DNA of 64,000 bases from Megaustenia siamemsis (taxonomy: Eukaryota; Mollusca; Gastropoda; Stylommatophora; Ariophantidae): positions 61,480,126 through 61,544,125 of the forward strand of contig JAVIAB010000092.1 of the NCBI GenBank assembly GCA_032433765.1, given 5' to 3'. Every line of letters begins with the position of its first letter. Positions within the stretch are counted from its first letter, which is position 1. Below the pieces are notes generated by a model. That model was given only the letters and a program-made list of their open reading frames with translations. It did not search any database and was not told the DNA's origin. Shown piece by piece: positions 11,750 to 22,594 of the stretch. Both the position numbers and the translations under genes were made by a program.

Positions 11750-11859
11750 ACTGATCCAGATATTGACTTATTTCGGTAGCATTAGATTGAAGCAAAAGAC
11801 CATTATTAGAGACATAAAACCTCTATCCTCACTTTTTAAACCTTCCTAATTGGCAATCC

Positions 11860-12341
11860 ATTTTTGACAATAGAAAGAAGAAAAAGAGTTCTTAGATGTT
11901 ATGTAGAGCCAGTCTTAACATATGGATGCGAATCATGGACAATAGGACAACAGACAAGAAAATCACTGGAGTCTGTAGAAATGTGGTTTTACAGAAGAAT
12001 GTTGAGAATACCATGGACAGCTAAGAAGAGTTATGAAAACGTTCTGAAAGTGGTCAAAGCAAAAGAGAGCTAATTTCAAATAATTGGAAGAAAGAATCAT
12101 CATTTTTTGGCCATGTAATAAGAAGAGAACAACTGGAATTTATTGTAACAACTGGAACAAATTGAGGGTCGAAGAGATAGATGGAAGCAAAGAGAGAAAA
12201 TACCAGACAACTTAAGAGAATGGCTTGGCAGAAGGTCAACAACAGAAATGATAAATAACTGTCGAGATCGAAACTTGTGGAGAGACATGATCACCTACGC
12301 CAGCAGGCCCGGTACTTGATGATGATGATGATGATGATGAA
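11860..12341 (+). mobile_element. LINE-A 3' fragment with (GAT)n tail
   Basis: Encodes VLRCYVEPVLTYGCESWTIG and EMWFYRRMLRIPWTAKKS, then a frameshifted C-terminus to CATGATCACCTACGCCAGCA, and ends in (GAT)n at 12318-12341. It is 5'-truncated in the linker after the RT palm. No clear target duplication was found. Confidence 0.88.
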
Positions 12342-12611
12342 TTGAGTATTATCTATGGGTTTAGAAACGTGACAGGAAATTTTGGAAAAGTAGAAGATAC
12401 ATGACAGTCTGCTGCACCTTTAAAAAAATTATGAAATACAATCAAATAGTCACCTACAGTGTATGATTAGAATGTATTTAACTTCTTGCATTAATGAATG
12501 TTGTTTCCCTCGTAACCACTTTAGCTATGTCAAATACTGTTCTCGTCCTGGTAGCTACCTGGATCCCTGGTCACAGTCAGCGGAGAAAAGAAAGGAATGT
12601 TGTCACGCCTG

Positions 12612-12992
12612 CTGTAAGAGGTGAACGCATGTTTGTAAGAGGCGAACGCATGTTTGTAAGAGGCGAACGTATGTAGTAAGAGGCGAACGTATGTTGCAAG
12701 AGGCGAACGTATGTTGTAAGAGGCGAACGTATGTTTGTGATAGGCGAACGCATGTTTGTAAGAGGCGAACGCATGTTTGTAAGAGGCGAACGTATGTTGT
12801 AAGAGGCGAAAGTATGTTTATAAGAGGCGAACGCATGATTGTAAGAGGCGAAACCATGTTTGTAAGAGACGAACGCATGTTGTAAGAGACGAACGCATGT
12901 TGTAAGAGACAGACGCATGTTGTAAGAGACGAACGCATGTTGTAAGAGACGAACGCATGTTGTAAGAGACGAACGCATGTTGTAAGAGACAA
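12612..12992. repeat. 20-21-bp minisatellite (GTAAGAGGCGAACGCATGTTT)
   Basis: About 18 copies. Left copies have GAGGCGAACG; right copies (from about 12860) have GAGACGAACG and a 20-bp period. This gradient suggests separate local expansions. The overlapping open frames on both strands are repeat artefacts. Confidence 0.97.
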
Positions 12993-15518
12993 TTAAGGTG
13001 GTTTGGGTTAAAGTCTTCGCCGGTGCTACTGAGTTCGTGCGTCTGAGCTGAGTCTATCTTCAGAGTTTTGGCTAGTGTGTGTGGCAAGGGTGCTTCATAC
13101 AGGTCAAAGTGCTGAGGAACCTGGATGAGATTTGAGCACTATGGAGTTCGTTGTAATATGAGCATAATCTGTCGACTAGACTAAACTCTGGTGCTTTCTA
13201 ACTGTCTAAAGAATGCATAAACGTGTTACATAACAATCATAATTTTCACACATTGATGAGATGTCTGTCGTGTTGGATAGACCTTAACTGAATTGTTTCA
13301 GCGCAAATAAGAGATTATTTTAGTTTATTCTCTTATAAAATAATTTTTTTTAAAAAATAAGGACTTTGCTTATTTCCAGCGGCTGTCTTCGTTCTTTGCT
13401 CAGAAATTTGTGTGCTTATTTTTTCTTTGAATTTTAAATTATTTGTTGCTCTATCTGTCATGCTTTTGCTTGTCGCTGCTTATTTTGCAACATTAGTATT
13501 AATGAGATATTTTGTAAACCTCGTGTCTCTTCTTTTTATTCGCGTTGACACAAATAAATGGGACCATTTGATTTCTAACTTACAGAACAATCTTTGTTTA
13601 TATAACTTTTCTATCGATACTGGCGAATTTCTATCACCTCTTTTTGCAATTTCTTTCATGTCTTATATTAATATTTCGTCGTCTTTCAGCCCTTTGTTAA
13701 TATGAATGTGCGTAGATTTTCATTGAGCACAATGTAAGCTGAGAAGTCGATGAAGCTATCCTTTATATTTTGTTTTTTTCTCATGATTTTTAAAAAAATT
13801 GGAATTGCGTTTTTCTCGTTAGCAATTATGGCAGAACGAAGCTCTTCCTGTCTCAGTTTCATGCTTTCAAAAATAATTTTATGTTTAATTTACACAAGAT
13901 TGGTAATTCTTTTTTTCAAATTTCTGTATTCTCTTTTGATTTCATGACGATGCCACCATGCATTTTTGTTTGAATATTTTGTTATACAATCTTTCTGTGT
14001 ATTTATTTGAATTGAGCCCTTATAAAATTATCCTGTTTGTTTGAATTCTTCCAGAGTTTATTTTTTTTTCAAATCTTTTCATTTCATACAATATTGGCTT
14101 GATTTCATTCTCCAACATTTTTTTGTTTCTTCAACATTGTTTTTCTTTAAATATCTGCAATTCCGTGTATAACATTACGTATTGCATGTGTGGCAAAAAA
14201 AAACCCACACAAAAACTGCAGAAAGGTGTTTGTCATTTTATGATTTCATCATTGAGCTATTTTACGCTTGTGACGTTTATCTGCTCCTTTTATACAGACC
14301 ACATCAACCAATGAGGAGATGCATAACAAAATTAAAAAAAAAAAACCCACAAGACAAATTAAAGACGGTGAATGAAAGAAGATGAGAAAATTAGAATGGT
14401 GCCGGCAGTTTACTTAAACTTGCAAAGATCATTCTTTCTATCTATTGATATGTTCTTTACAGAACATTGATCTCATCTCAGCGTTCTAAATGAAAGAAAA
14501 TCTACCAGATCTCGCACCTCCTTTGTTATCAAGGTTGAGGCCTCTTTGATGCCTTTAAACATATTTCCTGGTCTACCTTTGTCTTATTTTCCTGGAGCCT
14601 TTTTTCTAGATCACAGCGCCCCATAATGAAACATTTTACTTTTGTATGTAAGATACGGTTTATAATTAAAATCACTCTCTGGTTCAAAAATGTTTCACTT
14701 TGTTCCCTTATCATGCAAGGAATTCTGATAAAAAAATATTTAGTATTTTGGTTCGAATGACTTAACTTTTTTCTATATTCTTTTTTGTGAGTGTCCATTC
14801 TTGGCAAATCATATGTTGCTAACGAAAAGATACATTCTTTTAGTAATTTTACTGTTCCTACTTTGCTTAAAGGGTGCCTCGTGTTCTTTATTATATAATA
14901 AATTCTGTATTGCTTTCGTTAGTCTTATGATTTCTTTCTGGTAAACTCCATTGTTGGTTATACAGACAACTATAGCTTTACTAAGGCTTGCGTGTTGAGA
15001 GGATTTTCACGAAATCATCTAAATCTTTTGACGTCTTCGACAATGTGAGCTATAGACAACTGACGTCATTTTATCCACAACCGTCCCTGCTACCAATGTT
15101 GAAAACGTCACAAGCTTTGGCTGATCCCATAGGGTACGCGGGCTTTACTAAAACTATAGTTTGGATGTACTTGGTTATTAATAATTATATTACAAATTTT
15201 CGAATATTCTATTACACATTTCGTAGGCCAATATAATTTATTTGCTTTGATTTGCTTTTATGAAAGCAAGGTTTTCCTCTGGCCACCATAACTTTTGTGA
15301 ATGAAACCGAAACTACATTGAAACCTCTATTAGCCAGCCGTACATTTTTCCTCTATCCGAACATTGTATTAACGACCTTGATATTCAAAAAATTCCCGTC
15401 AAAATTATGCGGCAAAGCAACCTCTACACTAAATCGGTTTCATGGGTTATTTTAGCTCTAACCAATCAGAATCGTCACAAAGTGAAAATGAAACTATGTC
15501 TCATAGTCTCTAGCTGAA
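12993..15518. other. No intact gene; possibly decayed retroelement sequence on the minus strand
   Basis: T-rich on the plus strand. On the minus strand, short stretches near 13730-13990 (LRQEELRSAIIANEKN and IPIFLKIMRKKQNIKD) and an open frame at 14807-14529 have a coding-like amino-acid mix, but I cannot assign a family and frames shift often. I see no RNA gene or repeat here. Confidence 0.35.
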
Positions 15519-15590
15519 CTTCCTAAGCTATTTATAACTACGTTATGCGCATCAGCATCTGTAGAAAGAACTTTTTCTGCTCTCAAGAGC
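15519..15590 (+). mobile_element. hAT-like transposase C-terminal remnant
   Basis: Translation gives LPKLFITTLCASASVERTFS then ALKS before decaying into stops. The motif S(A/V)ERTFSALK, preceded by a short hydrophobic stretch, is the conserved C-terminal dimerisation region of hAT transposases. Only about 24 codons are readable. No TIRs or upstream transposase domain are visible. Confidence 0.6.
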
Positions 15591-15699
15591 CCTTGTACGG
15601 AGTGAGTCACAACCTAGTAGAGATATGCAAAAGCCTCTATATGAACCTAGTCGCTCTACAGTAAGATCTTCAGCAGGCTACTCTAAACATATCACCATT

Positions 15700-16668
15700 A
15701 ACTCCTAAGTAAGACAAGGCTGTGTGCTTTCCCCTTTACTTTTCATCACATATATGGACAATATATGCAAATTAGCATGCCCAGCCAAAGGAAGTATACC
15801 AACAAGGATGATAACAAGCGATAACACAAAAGAGAACGAAATATACGTACCAGAAAACAGCAGAAGATAGGAAGAAATAAATGAAATACTATTTGCAGAC
15901 GACCAAGTTCTGATACATGAAACAACTGAGGACCTGCAAGAACATATCAACAGGCTAAACAACACTTGTAAACAATACAACATGAAGATCAACATAAACA
16001 AAACCAAAGCAATGGCAATAGCGAGGAAGAAAGAAAAAACTAAACATCATAATAGATAATACGGCTCTGAAGCAAGTAGGCAATTTTAAATATCTGGGTA
16101 GCACGTTAACACAAGACAATAACAAAGAGACAGAGATAGATATAAGGTGTAACAAAGCATGCCAAGTTGTAGGTCAAGTATCAACACTATTGAAAAACAA
16201 AGCAATAATTACGGAAGCAAAAAGGCCAATATACAAATCAATTTTTCTAACAACTCTGTGCTATCAGTGCCAGAATTGAACGCTGGACTCTAGAACAATA
16301 AGGACGATAAAGACCACCGAAATGAAATGTGACAGGAGAATGACAGGAAACAGCTTAAGGGACAGAGTAAGAAACACCGACCTGAGGAAGAAACTCGAAA
16401 TTGAACCAGCCATGGAATACATAAAGAAACAACAGATAAATTGTTTCGGCCACATAACAAGACAAAAAGAACTAACAATGACTCAAAGAGCCATAAACAA
16501 ACGCTACGAAAAGGCCAGATTAAGAGGAAGACCGAGAAAGAGATGGATAAAGGAAATACTATAGTCACAGGAGGGATAACACCAGAAGAGGCCAACAGAA
16601 GAGCAAAGAATCGCAGATTGTATCTCCCCTCGACGCCAACGGCAATAGAGGAAGGATAGAAGAAAAAA
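15700..16668 (+). mobile_element. LINE-B fragment with reverse transcriptase, decayed
   Basis: Reads VRQGCVLSPLLFITYMDNI, then EILFADDQVLI (FADD in place of YADD; codons 15892-15903), NMKINI.NKTKAMAIARKK, a frameshifted linker, then MKCDRRMTGNSLRDRVRNTD, RLRGRPRKRW and ANRRAKNRRLYLPSTPT. Several frameshifts and stops break the protein. This is the longest LINE-B copy in the window and defines what is missing from the one at 11147. Confidence 0.9.
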
Positions 16669-16929
16669 AGAAGACGAGAATCAAATCTTATTGTCGCTCA
16701 ACGCAGACACAAGAGCGCTTATCTCGTTTGGCATTAATGCCCATTGAGAAATCATTCCCTCAGAAACTTAGAAACCAACCCAACAGTACTTTCAATGACA
16801 AAGTCATCAAGACATTTTCGTTCCAAACAAGACGGATATAATTAACATAAATAAGTAAGTAATTTAAAATGTAGTGAAGTCATTAGAAAATATTACTTTA
16901 TGTTAGCCTACTGAATATAATGTATGTTT

Positions 16930-17235
16930 TTATTTATTATGTCAGCGGTAGCCCAGACCCCAAAACCAGTATTCGCTACTGCTTTTAATATGGCCCAAAA
17001 AATCCCATTTGTCTTGTTTGAACTGTGCTTAGTAGTTCTCTTTTTTGTTTTAGTTGTTTTAAGACTTGATCGTTTGTTTTCTTTTCCTTTCATCCAATTC
17101 TGCCTATTCTTCTATATATCCATATTTCAAAGGCTTCAATTCTCTGTTCTGTTTTCTTGCGTAATATCCATGTTTCTGCACCATATAGAAGTGTTGAGAA
17201 GACATTACATTTTGCTATTCTTAGTTTTATATAGC
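16930..17235 (-). mobile_element. LINE-D fragment
   Basis: The minus strand encodes the same series as 40785-41450: a Y/HGAETW-like region, TEQRIEAFEIWIYR-like sequence, then RELLSTVQTRQMG. It is truncated at both ends and full of shifts. It ends about 50 bp left of the large inverted-repeat element. Confidence 0.75.
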
Positions 17236-17284
17236 ATCAGAATAAACTATTGAAATTACACCCTGAATATTATTTATACAGGAA

Positions 17285-17389
17285 AGTAGTATAGGTGGCT
17301 GTGAACCAAAACTAAAAGTGCACGTACATGCACCGAAAGACAATAGATTTTGCACCAAAACCGCACGAAACTTGCACCAAATCCGTGCC

Positions 17390-17424
<35 letters not shown>

Positions 17425-18080
17425 TTGAATTCGCTATTTTTTCGACATTGACTATTTTTTGGGGGAGGGTAATTTTTTTTTGGTTCGACAGTTTGTCGAA
17501 ACGGTCTACTGTGTCTGAGAGATTAACTCAGGTAAATTGAAAAGATCGTGTCTCGCTGGTAATCGGCTTATCGTGTGGTGCCGTGCGGTTCGTGATCGGC
17601 TCTCGCGGTGTGTTAGATGAAAATATTTGTGAAAGAGTATTTTAAAAGAGTATATTTGAGAAAGTAAAAATTCAGAATTATTTAAAAAATATGTATTTGT
17701 GAAAGTAAAAAAAACCTCAGAATTATTAAAAATAAAAAAAAATAGTCTCCCACCAGGATTCGAACACGGGACTGCGTGACAGGCCAGGCACTTACCACAC
17801 GGTCCACTTCGTCACTTTGTCGAACGGTCCACTGCGTCTGACAGGTAAATTGAAAAGATCGTCCATCAAACAGTCGGTTGCGGCTAAGGATATTTCAGTT
17901 AACCAACTCAGGTAAAACCCCGATTGAAAAGAAAACGGACTTATGTTAAAAATAATAAAATATAATGATGAAAAATCAATATTTTTAAAAACTTAAAATG
18001 AAGGGAAATTTAAAATTATAGACGATCTCGTAACTGATTGGGTCGCGGATCTCGCACTACATTTTTTTAGTGATCATGTG
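17285..18080 (+). repeat. Left terminal inverted repeat
   Basis: It pairs with 22595-23390. It holds GTGCACGTACATGCAC near the tip, a poly-A run (17391-17420), TGTGTCTGAGAGATTAACTC, and a tRNA-like segment on the minus strand at 17750-17830. The inner end is AGTGATCATGTG. Confidence 0.93.
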
Positions 18081-18503
18081 CCACCCTCAACACCATCATC
18101 AACCCTTCATGTCCTATCATCACCAACATACCACACAAAGTATCAAACCGATTATTATTCGGCGGCGGTCGGCATGTGAGATGGAGGGGGGTATTAGGCG
18201 ACAGGAGGCGAAATGTAAAAAATGCTGACAAGCAAGGACGTTGAAGGGGTATTGTTAGGAAAAGGATTAGGTAAATACGACTATCTCGCGGGCGGGAACG
18301 GGTTGGTCGGCACAGGGTGTGTTATTGTAGTATCGCTAACATCATGTGCCAGGATAGCGGTTCTTGAGGAAAGATTATTGGTCGTGTGTGTTATCGCTAC
18401 CAACATCATCATGTGTCGTGTAGTAAGGTGTGCTAATATTAAATAGTGACTCTCGCTCTTTCTCATTCAATGTAAAGCAAAATAAAATTCTATATTTCAC
18501 AAC

Positions 18504-18509
18504 TTTATT
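18504..18509 (-). promoter_or_regulatory. Candidate polyadenylation signal AATAAA
   Basis: On the minus strand, AATAAA follows the TAA stop of the 18561-18849 frame by 52 nt. The hexamer is common by chance in AT-rich DNA, so its position rather than its presence is the argument. Confidence 0.35.
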
Positions 18510-18560
18510 AATACAACAAATATACATCATATATATATTACTGTCCGGTTGCTGATAATT

Positions 18561-18849
18561 TTAACCGTCTGGGTTTCCTACACAATCGCACTCCATTTTG
18601 ACAAAACCTTGATCAAAGCTGGAATAGGTAATCGGTGACTCTGCTGAAATATCATGGGCATCCATATTGGCTGCCGGATCTGTCGTCTGATTAACAAGAG
18701 TGAGGTCCCCTTGGTTAACAAAAAGGGGCGTGTAGTTGATCTGGTTAACAACAGGCGGCGTGTAGTTGAGGTTAGCATAAGCGGTTAAAATTTCCTCTCG
18801 CATCTCGACTAACGTGATAAATTCCTCTCTCGATGGTGTTATCCCAGTT
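18561..18849 (-). CDS. Possible 3'-terminal exon of an unrecognised gene
   Basis: A minus-strand open frame of about 96 codons runs from a candidate splice acceptor (AAACCAG ending at 18850) to TAA at 18561-18563. An in-frame stop at 18864-18866 bounds it upstream. The first Met is at 18803, giving 80 codons if translation started there. The protein looks real in composition: EEFITLVEMREEILTAYANL, then two related phrases NYTPPVVNQ and NYTPLFVNQ, then an acidic tail with YSSFDQGFVKMECDC. A canonical AATAAA lies 52 nt after the stop (18504-18509), giving a short, plausible 3' UTR. I do not recognise the family. It could be a captured host exon or a leftover of the element's own gene. Confidence 0.35.
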
Positions 18850-18954
18850 CTGGTTTCAAAAAACTATCACCGCTATATGTCCTTATATTTATCAATGGTC
18901 TGTTACGAAAAACACAAACCGAGACTGCCTTAACGCCATCTTTAGACAATGGAA

Positions 18955-19790
18955 CTACCCCATCTGCCTTCATGTCCTATCATCACCATGTGCCACCCTC
19001 AACAACATCATCAACCCTTCATGGCCTATCATCATCATCAGGTGCCACCCTCAACACCATCATCATCCCATCATGTCCTATCATCATCATCATGTGCCAC
19101 CCTCAACACCATCATCATCCCTTCATGTCCTATCATCATCATCATCAGCATCAGCATCAAACCACACAAAGTATCAAACCGATTATTAGTGACACATCAT
19201 CATCATGTGCCACCCTCAACACCATCATCAACCCTTCATGTCCTATCATCATCATGTGCCACCCTCAACAACATCATCAACCATTCATGGCCTATCATCA
19301 TCATCATGTGCCACCCTCAACACCATCAGCATCCCTTCCTGTCCTATCATCAGCATCATCAGCATGATCATCAAGCCACACAAAGTATCAAACCGATTAT
19401 TAGTGACACATCATCATCATGTGCCACCCTCAACACCATCATCAACCCTTCATGTCCTATCATCATCATCATGTGCCACCCTCAACAACAGCGTAATCCT
19501 TTCATGGCATATCATCATCATGTGCCACCCTCAACACCATCATCATCCCTTCATGTCCTATCATCATCATCATGTGCCACCCTCAACACCATCAGCATCC
19601 CTTCATGTCCTATCATCATCATCATCATCATCACCAAGCCACACAAAGTGACACATCATCATCAAGTGCCACCCTCAACAGCATCATCACCCCTTCATGT
19701 CCTATCATCATCATCAGCATCAAGCCACACCCTCAACACCATCATCATCCCTTCATGTCCTATCATCAAGCCACACAAAGTATCAACCAG
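18955..19790 (+). repeat. ~52-bp minisatellite, left copy (GTGCCACCCTCAACACC)
   Basis: Units built from CATCATCATGTGCCACCCTC, AACACCATCATCAACCC and TTCATGTCCTATCAT. Some carry an extra AAGCCACACAAAGTATCAAA and CCGATTATTAGTGACACATC module. The His/Ser/Pro-rich open frames, up to 311 codons, arise from repetition. The array mirrors 21935-22530. Confidence 0.95.
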
Positions 19791-19834
19791 CAAAATTCTC
19801 TCTCTCTCTCTCTGTCTCTCTCACATTCATGGTA

Positions 19835-21105
19835 AACCAAAACAAAATAGTCTCATACTCAAAAAGTCGACCTCAAAACCATAAAAATCTACTCACATAG
19901 TCATACTAGTTAGACACAACGAGCAGGAAGTTATATTCAAGGTCCAAAAAGTTTGGCCAAATCGCAAACATTTTACCACCAGAACACAAAATGTAGGCTC
20001 ATACACAAAAATTCGACCTTAAAACCATACAAATCTACTCCCATACTCATACTAGTTAGACACATCGAACAGATAGTTATATCCAATGTCAAAAAAAGTT
20101 AGACCAAATCGCAAGCATTTTACTCCCAGAACACAAAAATATAGGCTCATATTTAAAAAGTCGACATCAAAACCATAAAAATCTACTCACATAGTCATAA
20201 TTGTTAGACACAACGAACCGATCGTTATTTCTAAAGCCAAAAAAGTTTGGCCAAATCGCAAATATTTTACCCACAGAACACAAAAATGTAGGCTCATATT
20301 AAAAAAGACGACCTAAAAATTTCAAAAAGCTACTCACATAGTCATAATTGTTAGACACTTCGAACCGGTCGTTATTTCTAAAGCCAAAAAAGTTTGGTCA
20401 AATGGCAAACATTTTATCACCAGAACACAAAATAATGTAGGCTCATACACAAAAAGTCGACCTCAAAACACTAAAAAAGCTACTCATATAGTCATAATAG
20501 TTAGATACAAGGAGCAGGAAGTTATATTCAAGGTCCAAAAAATTAGACCAAATCACAAACATTTTATCTCCAGCGACATAAAACACCCTACAAATCTACG
20601 CCCATACTCAGACTAGTTAGAAACATCGAACAGATAGTTACATCCAAAGTCTCAAATAGTTAGGTCAAATTGCAAACATTTCGTACCAGAACACAAAAAT
20701 GTAGGCTCACTAAAAAAGTCGACCTAAAAATTTCAAAAAGCTACTCACATAGTCATAATTGTTAGACACATCGAACCGATCGTTATTTCTAAAGCCAAAA
20801 AAAGTTTGGCCAAATCGCAAATATTTTACCCACAGAACACAAAAATATAGGTTCATATTCAAAAAGTCGACCTAAAAATCCCAAAAGCTACTCACATAGT
20901 CGTAATAGTTAGACACAGCGAGTAGAAAGTTATATTCTAGGTCCAAAAAGTTTGGCCAAATCACTAACAATTTACCCACAGAACAAAATAAATATAGACT
21001 CATATTTAAAAAGCCGACCTCAAAACCATAAAAATCTACTCCCATACTCATACTAGTTAGACACAACGAGCAGATAGTTATATTCAAAGTCCAAAAAACT
21101 TTATT
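19835..21105. repeat. ~147-bp satellite, about nine monomers
   Basis: Monomers start with (T)GTAGGCTCATA near 19840, 19988, 20127, 20283, 20430, 20695, 20840 and 20987, giving intervals of 139-156 bp and one gap of 265 bp that contains a damaged unit. Each has AAAAAGTCGACC, ATCTACTC.CATA.TCATA, GTTAGACAC and AAAAGTTTGGCCAAATCGCA. A detached partial unit lies at 21640-21705, beyond a LINE-B fragment. Confidence 0.93.
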
Positions 21106-21299
21106 TTAGACATCCCCATACCAAAAATTTACTTAAAAATCACTTTTGAAATTGTTATCCCCCCCCCCCCCCCCTCTTATAATTTTTTATGGCTACGTCC
21201 CTGAATTCGATGAAAATCGTAAATTTAGCACGTAAGCTTACCTAAAACTTTATTTTAGACATCCCCATACCAAAAAACCACCTTTTCTTATTTTCTTTC

Positions 21300-21640
21300 C
21301 TCATCTGCCTTTCTGCGTCGAAGAGAGATATAATTTGCGGTCTCTTGCTCTTCTGTTCGCCTCTGCAGCTGGTATGTTTCCTAGCGCTTCTAATTGTACA
21401 TCGACCCATCCTTTTTCGTGGTCGACAGTTGGGTCTGGTGTTCTCACAACATTTTGCTGAGGCTCGTTGTGTTTTTGATCTGTCTGGCCTGTCACCTAGC
21501 CAAACTATTTTATCTGTTGTTTCCTTATATATTCTATGATGGGGGCTATTCCTAGCTTTCTTCTCAGTACTTCATTTCTGAGCTTATCTCTCAGACTGTT
21601 TCCTGTCATTCGTCTAACACATTTCATCTCTGATATCACA
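21300..21640 (-). mobile_element. LINE-B-related 3' fragment
   Basis: The minus strand encodes an MTGNSLRDKL-like start, KQQIKW-like sequence broken by a frameshift, then AEANRRARDRKLYLSST, which matches the LINE-B C-terminus (ANRRAKNRRLYLPST). It has inserted into, or been trapped in, the satellite interior of the large element. Confidence 0.75.
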
Positions 21641-21743
21641 AAAATTTAGGCACATACTCAAAAAGTCTACCTCAAAACCATAAAAATCTACTCCCACACT
21701 CATCTAAAAGTTACACCAAAACCGCACGAGATTTGCACCGTGC

Positions 21744-21931
21744 AAAAACATGCACAAGTTTGACACGCGCACCAGTTTGGCACAATTCACCAATAGATAT
21801 CCCCATACCAAAAATTTACTTTGATAATCACTTTTATGATTGATACTCCCCTTACGAAGGCTGATTGTTACGCCCCTTACGAATGTGCATTGTGCCAAAC
21901 TGGTGCGCGTGTCAAACTTGTGCATGTTTTT
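21744..21931. repeat. Perfect 43-bp inverted repeat with ~102-bp loop
   Basis: Arms 21744-21786 and 21889-21931 are exact reverse complements (AAAAACATGCACAAGTTTGA and on to TTTGGCACAAT). The loop contains CCCCTTACGAA twice. The arms echo the GCACGAAACTTGCACC phrase near the tips of the large element. Confidence 0.95.
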
Positions 21932-21934
21932 AGG

Positions 21935-22530
21935 CCATGAAGGGATTACGCTGTTGTTGAGGGTGGCACATGATGATGATGATAGGACATGAAGGGTTGA
22001 TGATGGTGTTGAGGGTGGCACATGATGATGATGTGTCTCTAATAATCGGTTTGATACTTTGTGTGGCTTGATGATGATGATGCTGATGATGCTGATGATA
22101 GGACAGGAAGGGATGCTGATGGTGTTGAGGGTGGCACATGATGATGATAGGATATGATGGGATAATGATGGTGTTGAGTGTGGCACATGATGATGATGAT
22201 AGGCCATGAATGGTTGATGATGTTGTTGAGAGTGGCACATGATGATGATAGGACATGAAGGGTTGATGATGGTGTTGAGGGTGGCACATGATGATGATGT
22301 GTCACTAATAATCGGTTTGATACTTTGTGTGGTTTGATGCTGATGCTGATGATGATGATGATGATAGGACATGAAGGGATGATGATGGTGTTGAGGGTGG
22401 CACATGATGATGATGATAGGACATGATGGGATGATGATGGTGTTGAGGGTGGCACCTGATGATGATGATAGGCCATGAAGGGTTGATGATGTTGTTGAGG
22501 GTGGCACATGGTGATGATAGGACATGAAGG
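21935..22530 (-). repeat. ~52-bp minisatellite, right copy
   Basis: Reverse complement of the 18955-19790 array. The order of unit variants matches the start of the left array (GGCCTATCATC, then GGTGCCACCC, and so on), so it was copied as part of the inverted arm. Confidence 0.95.
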
Positions 22531-22594
22531 CAGATGGGGTAGTTCCATTGTCTAAAGATGGTGTTAAGGCAGTCTCGGTTTGTACTTTTCGTAG

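Larger units (their letters stand above)
18081..18903. other. ~823-bp segment present in the left arm only
   Basis: In the right arm the sequence runs straight from GATCATGTG to TACGAAAAGTACAAACCGAG. On the left the same two phrases are 823 bp apart. The extra segment starts with a scrap of the minisatellite (CCACCCTCAACACC), has a relatively GC-rich stretch (18160-18440), and contains the possible terminal exon. Confidence 0.75.

Noticed and set aside
14529..14807. Penelope-like retroelement protein
   Set aside because: A loose resemblance in spacing only. No GIY-YIG or RT motif could be read nearby.
18949..19884. 311-codon His/Ser/Pro-rich frame and relatives, and the minus-strand frames at 21704-22597
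   Set aside because: Minisatellite translation. Overlapping frames are equally open and no domain exists.
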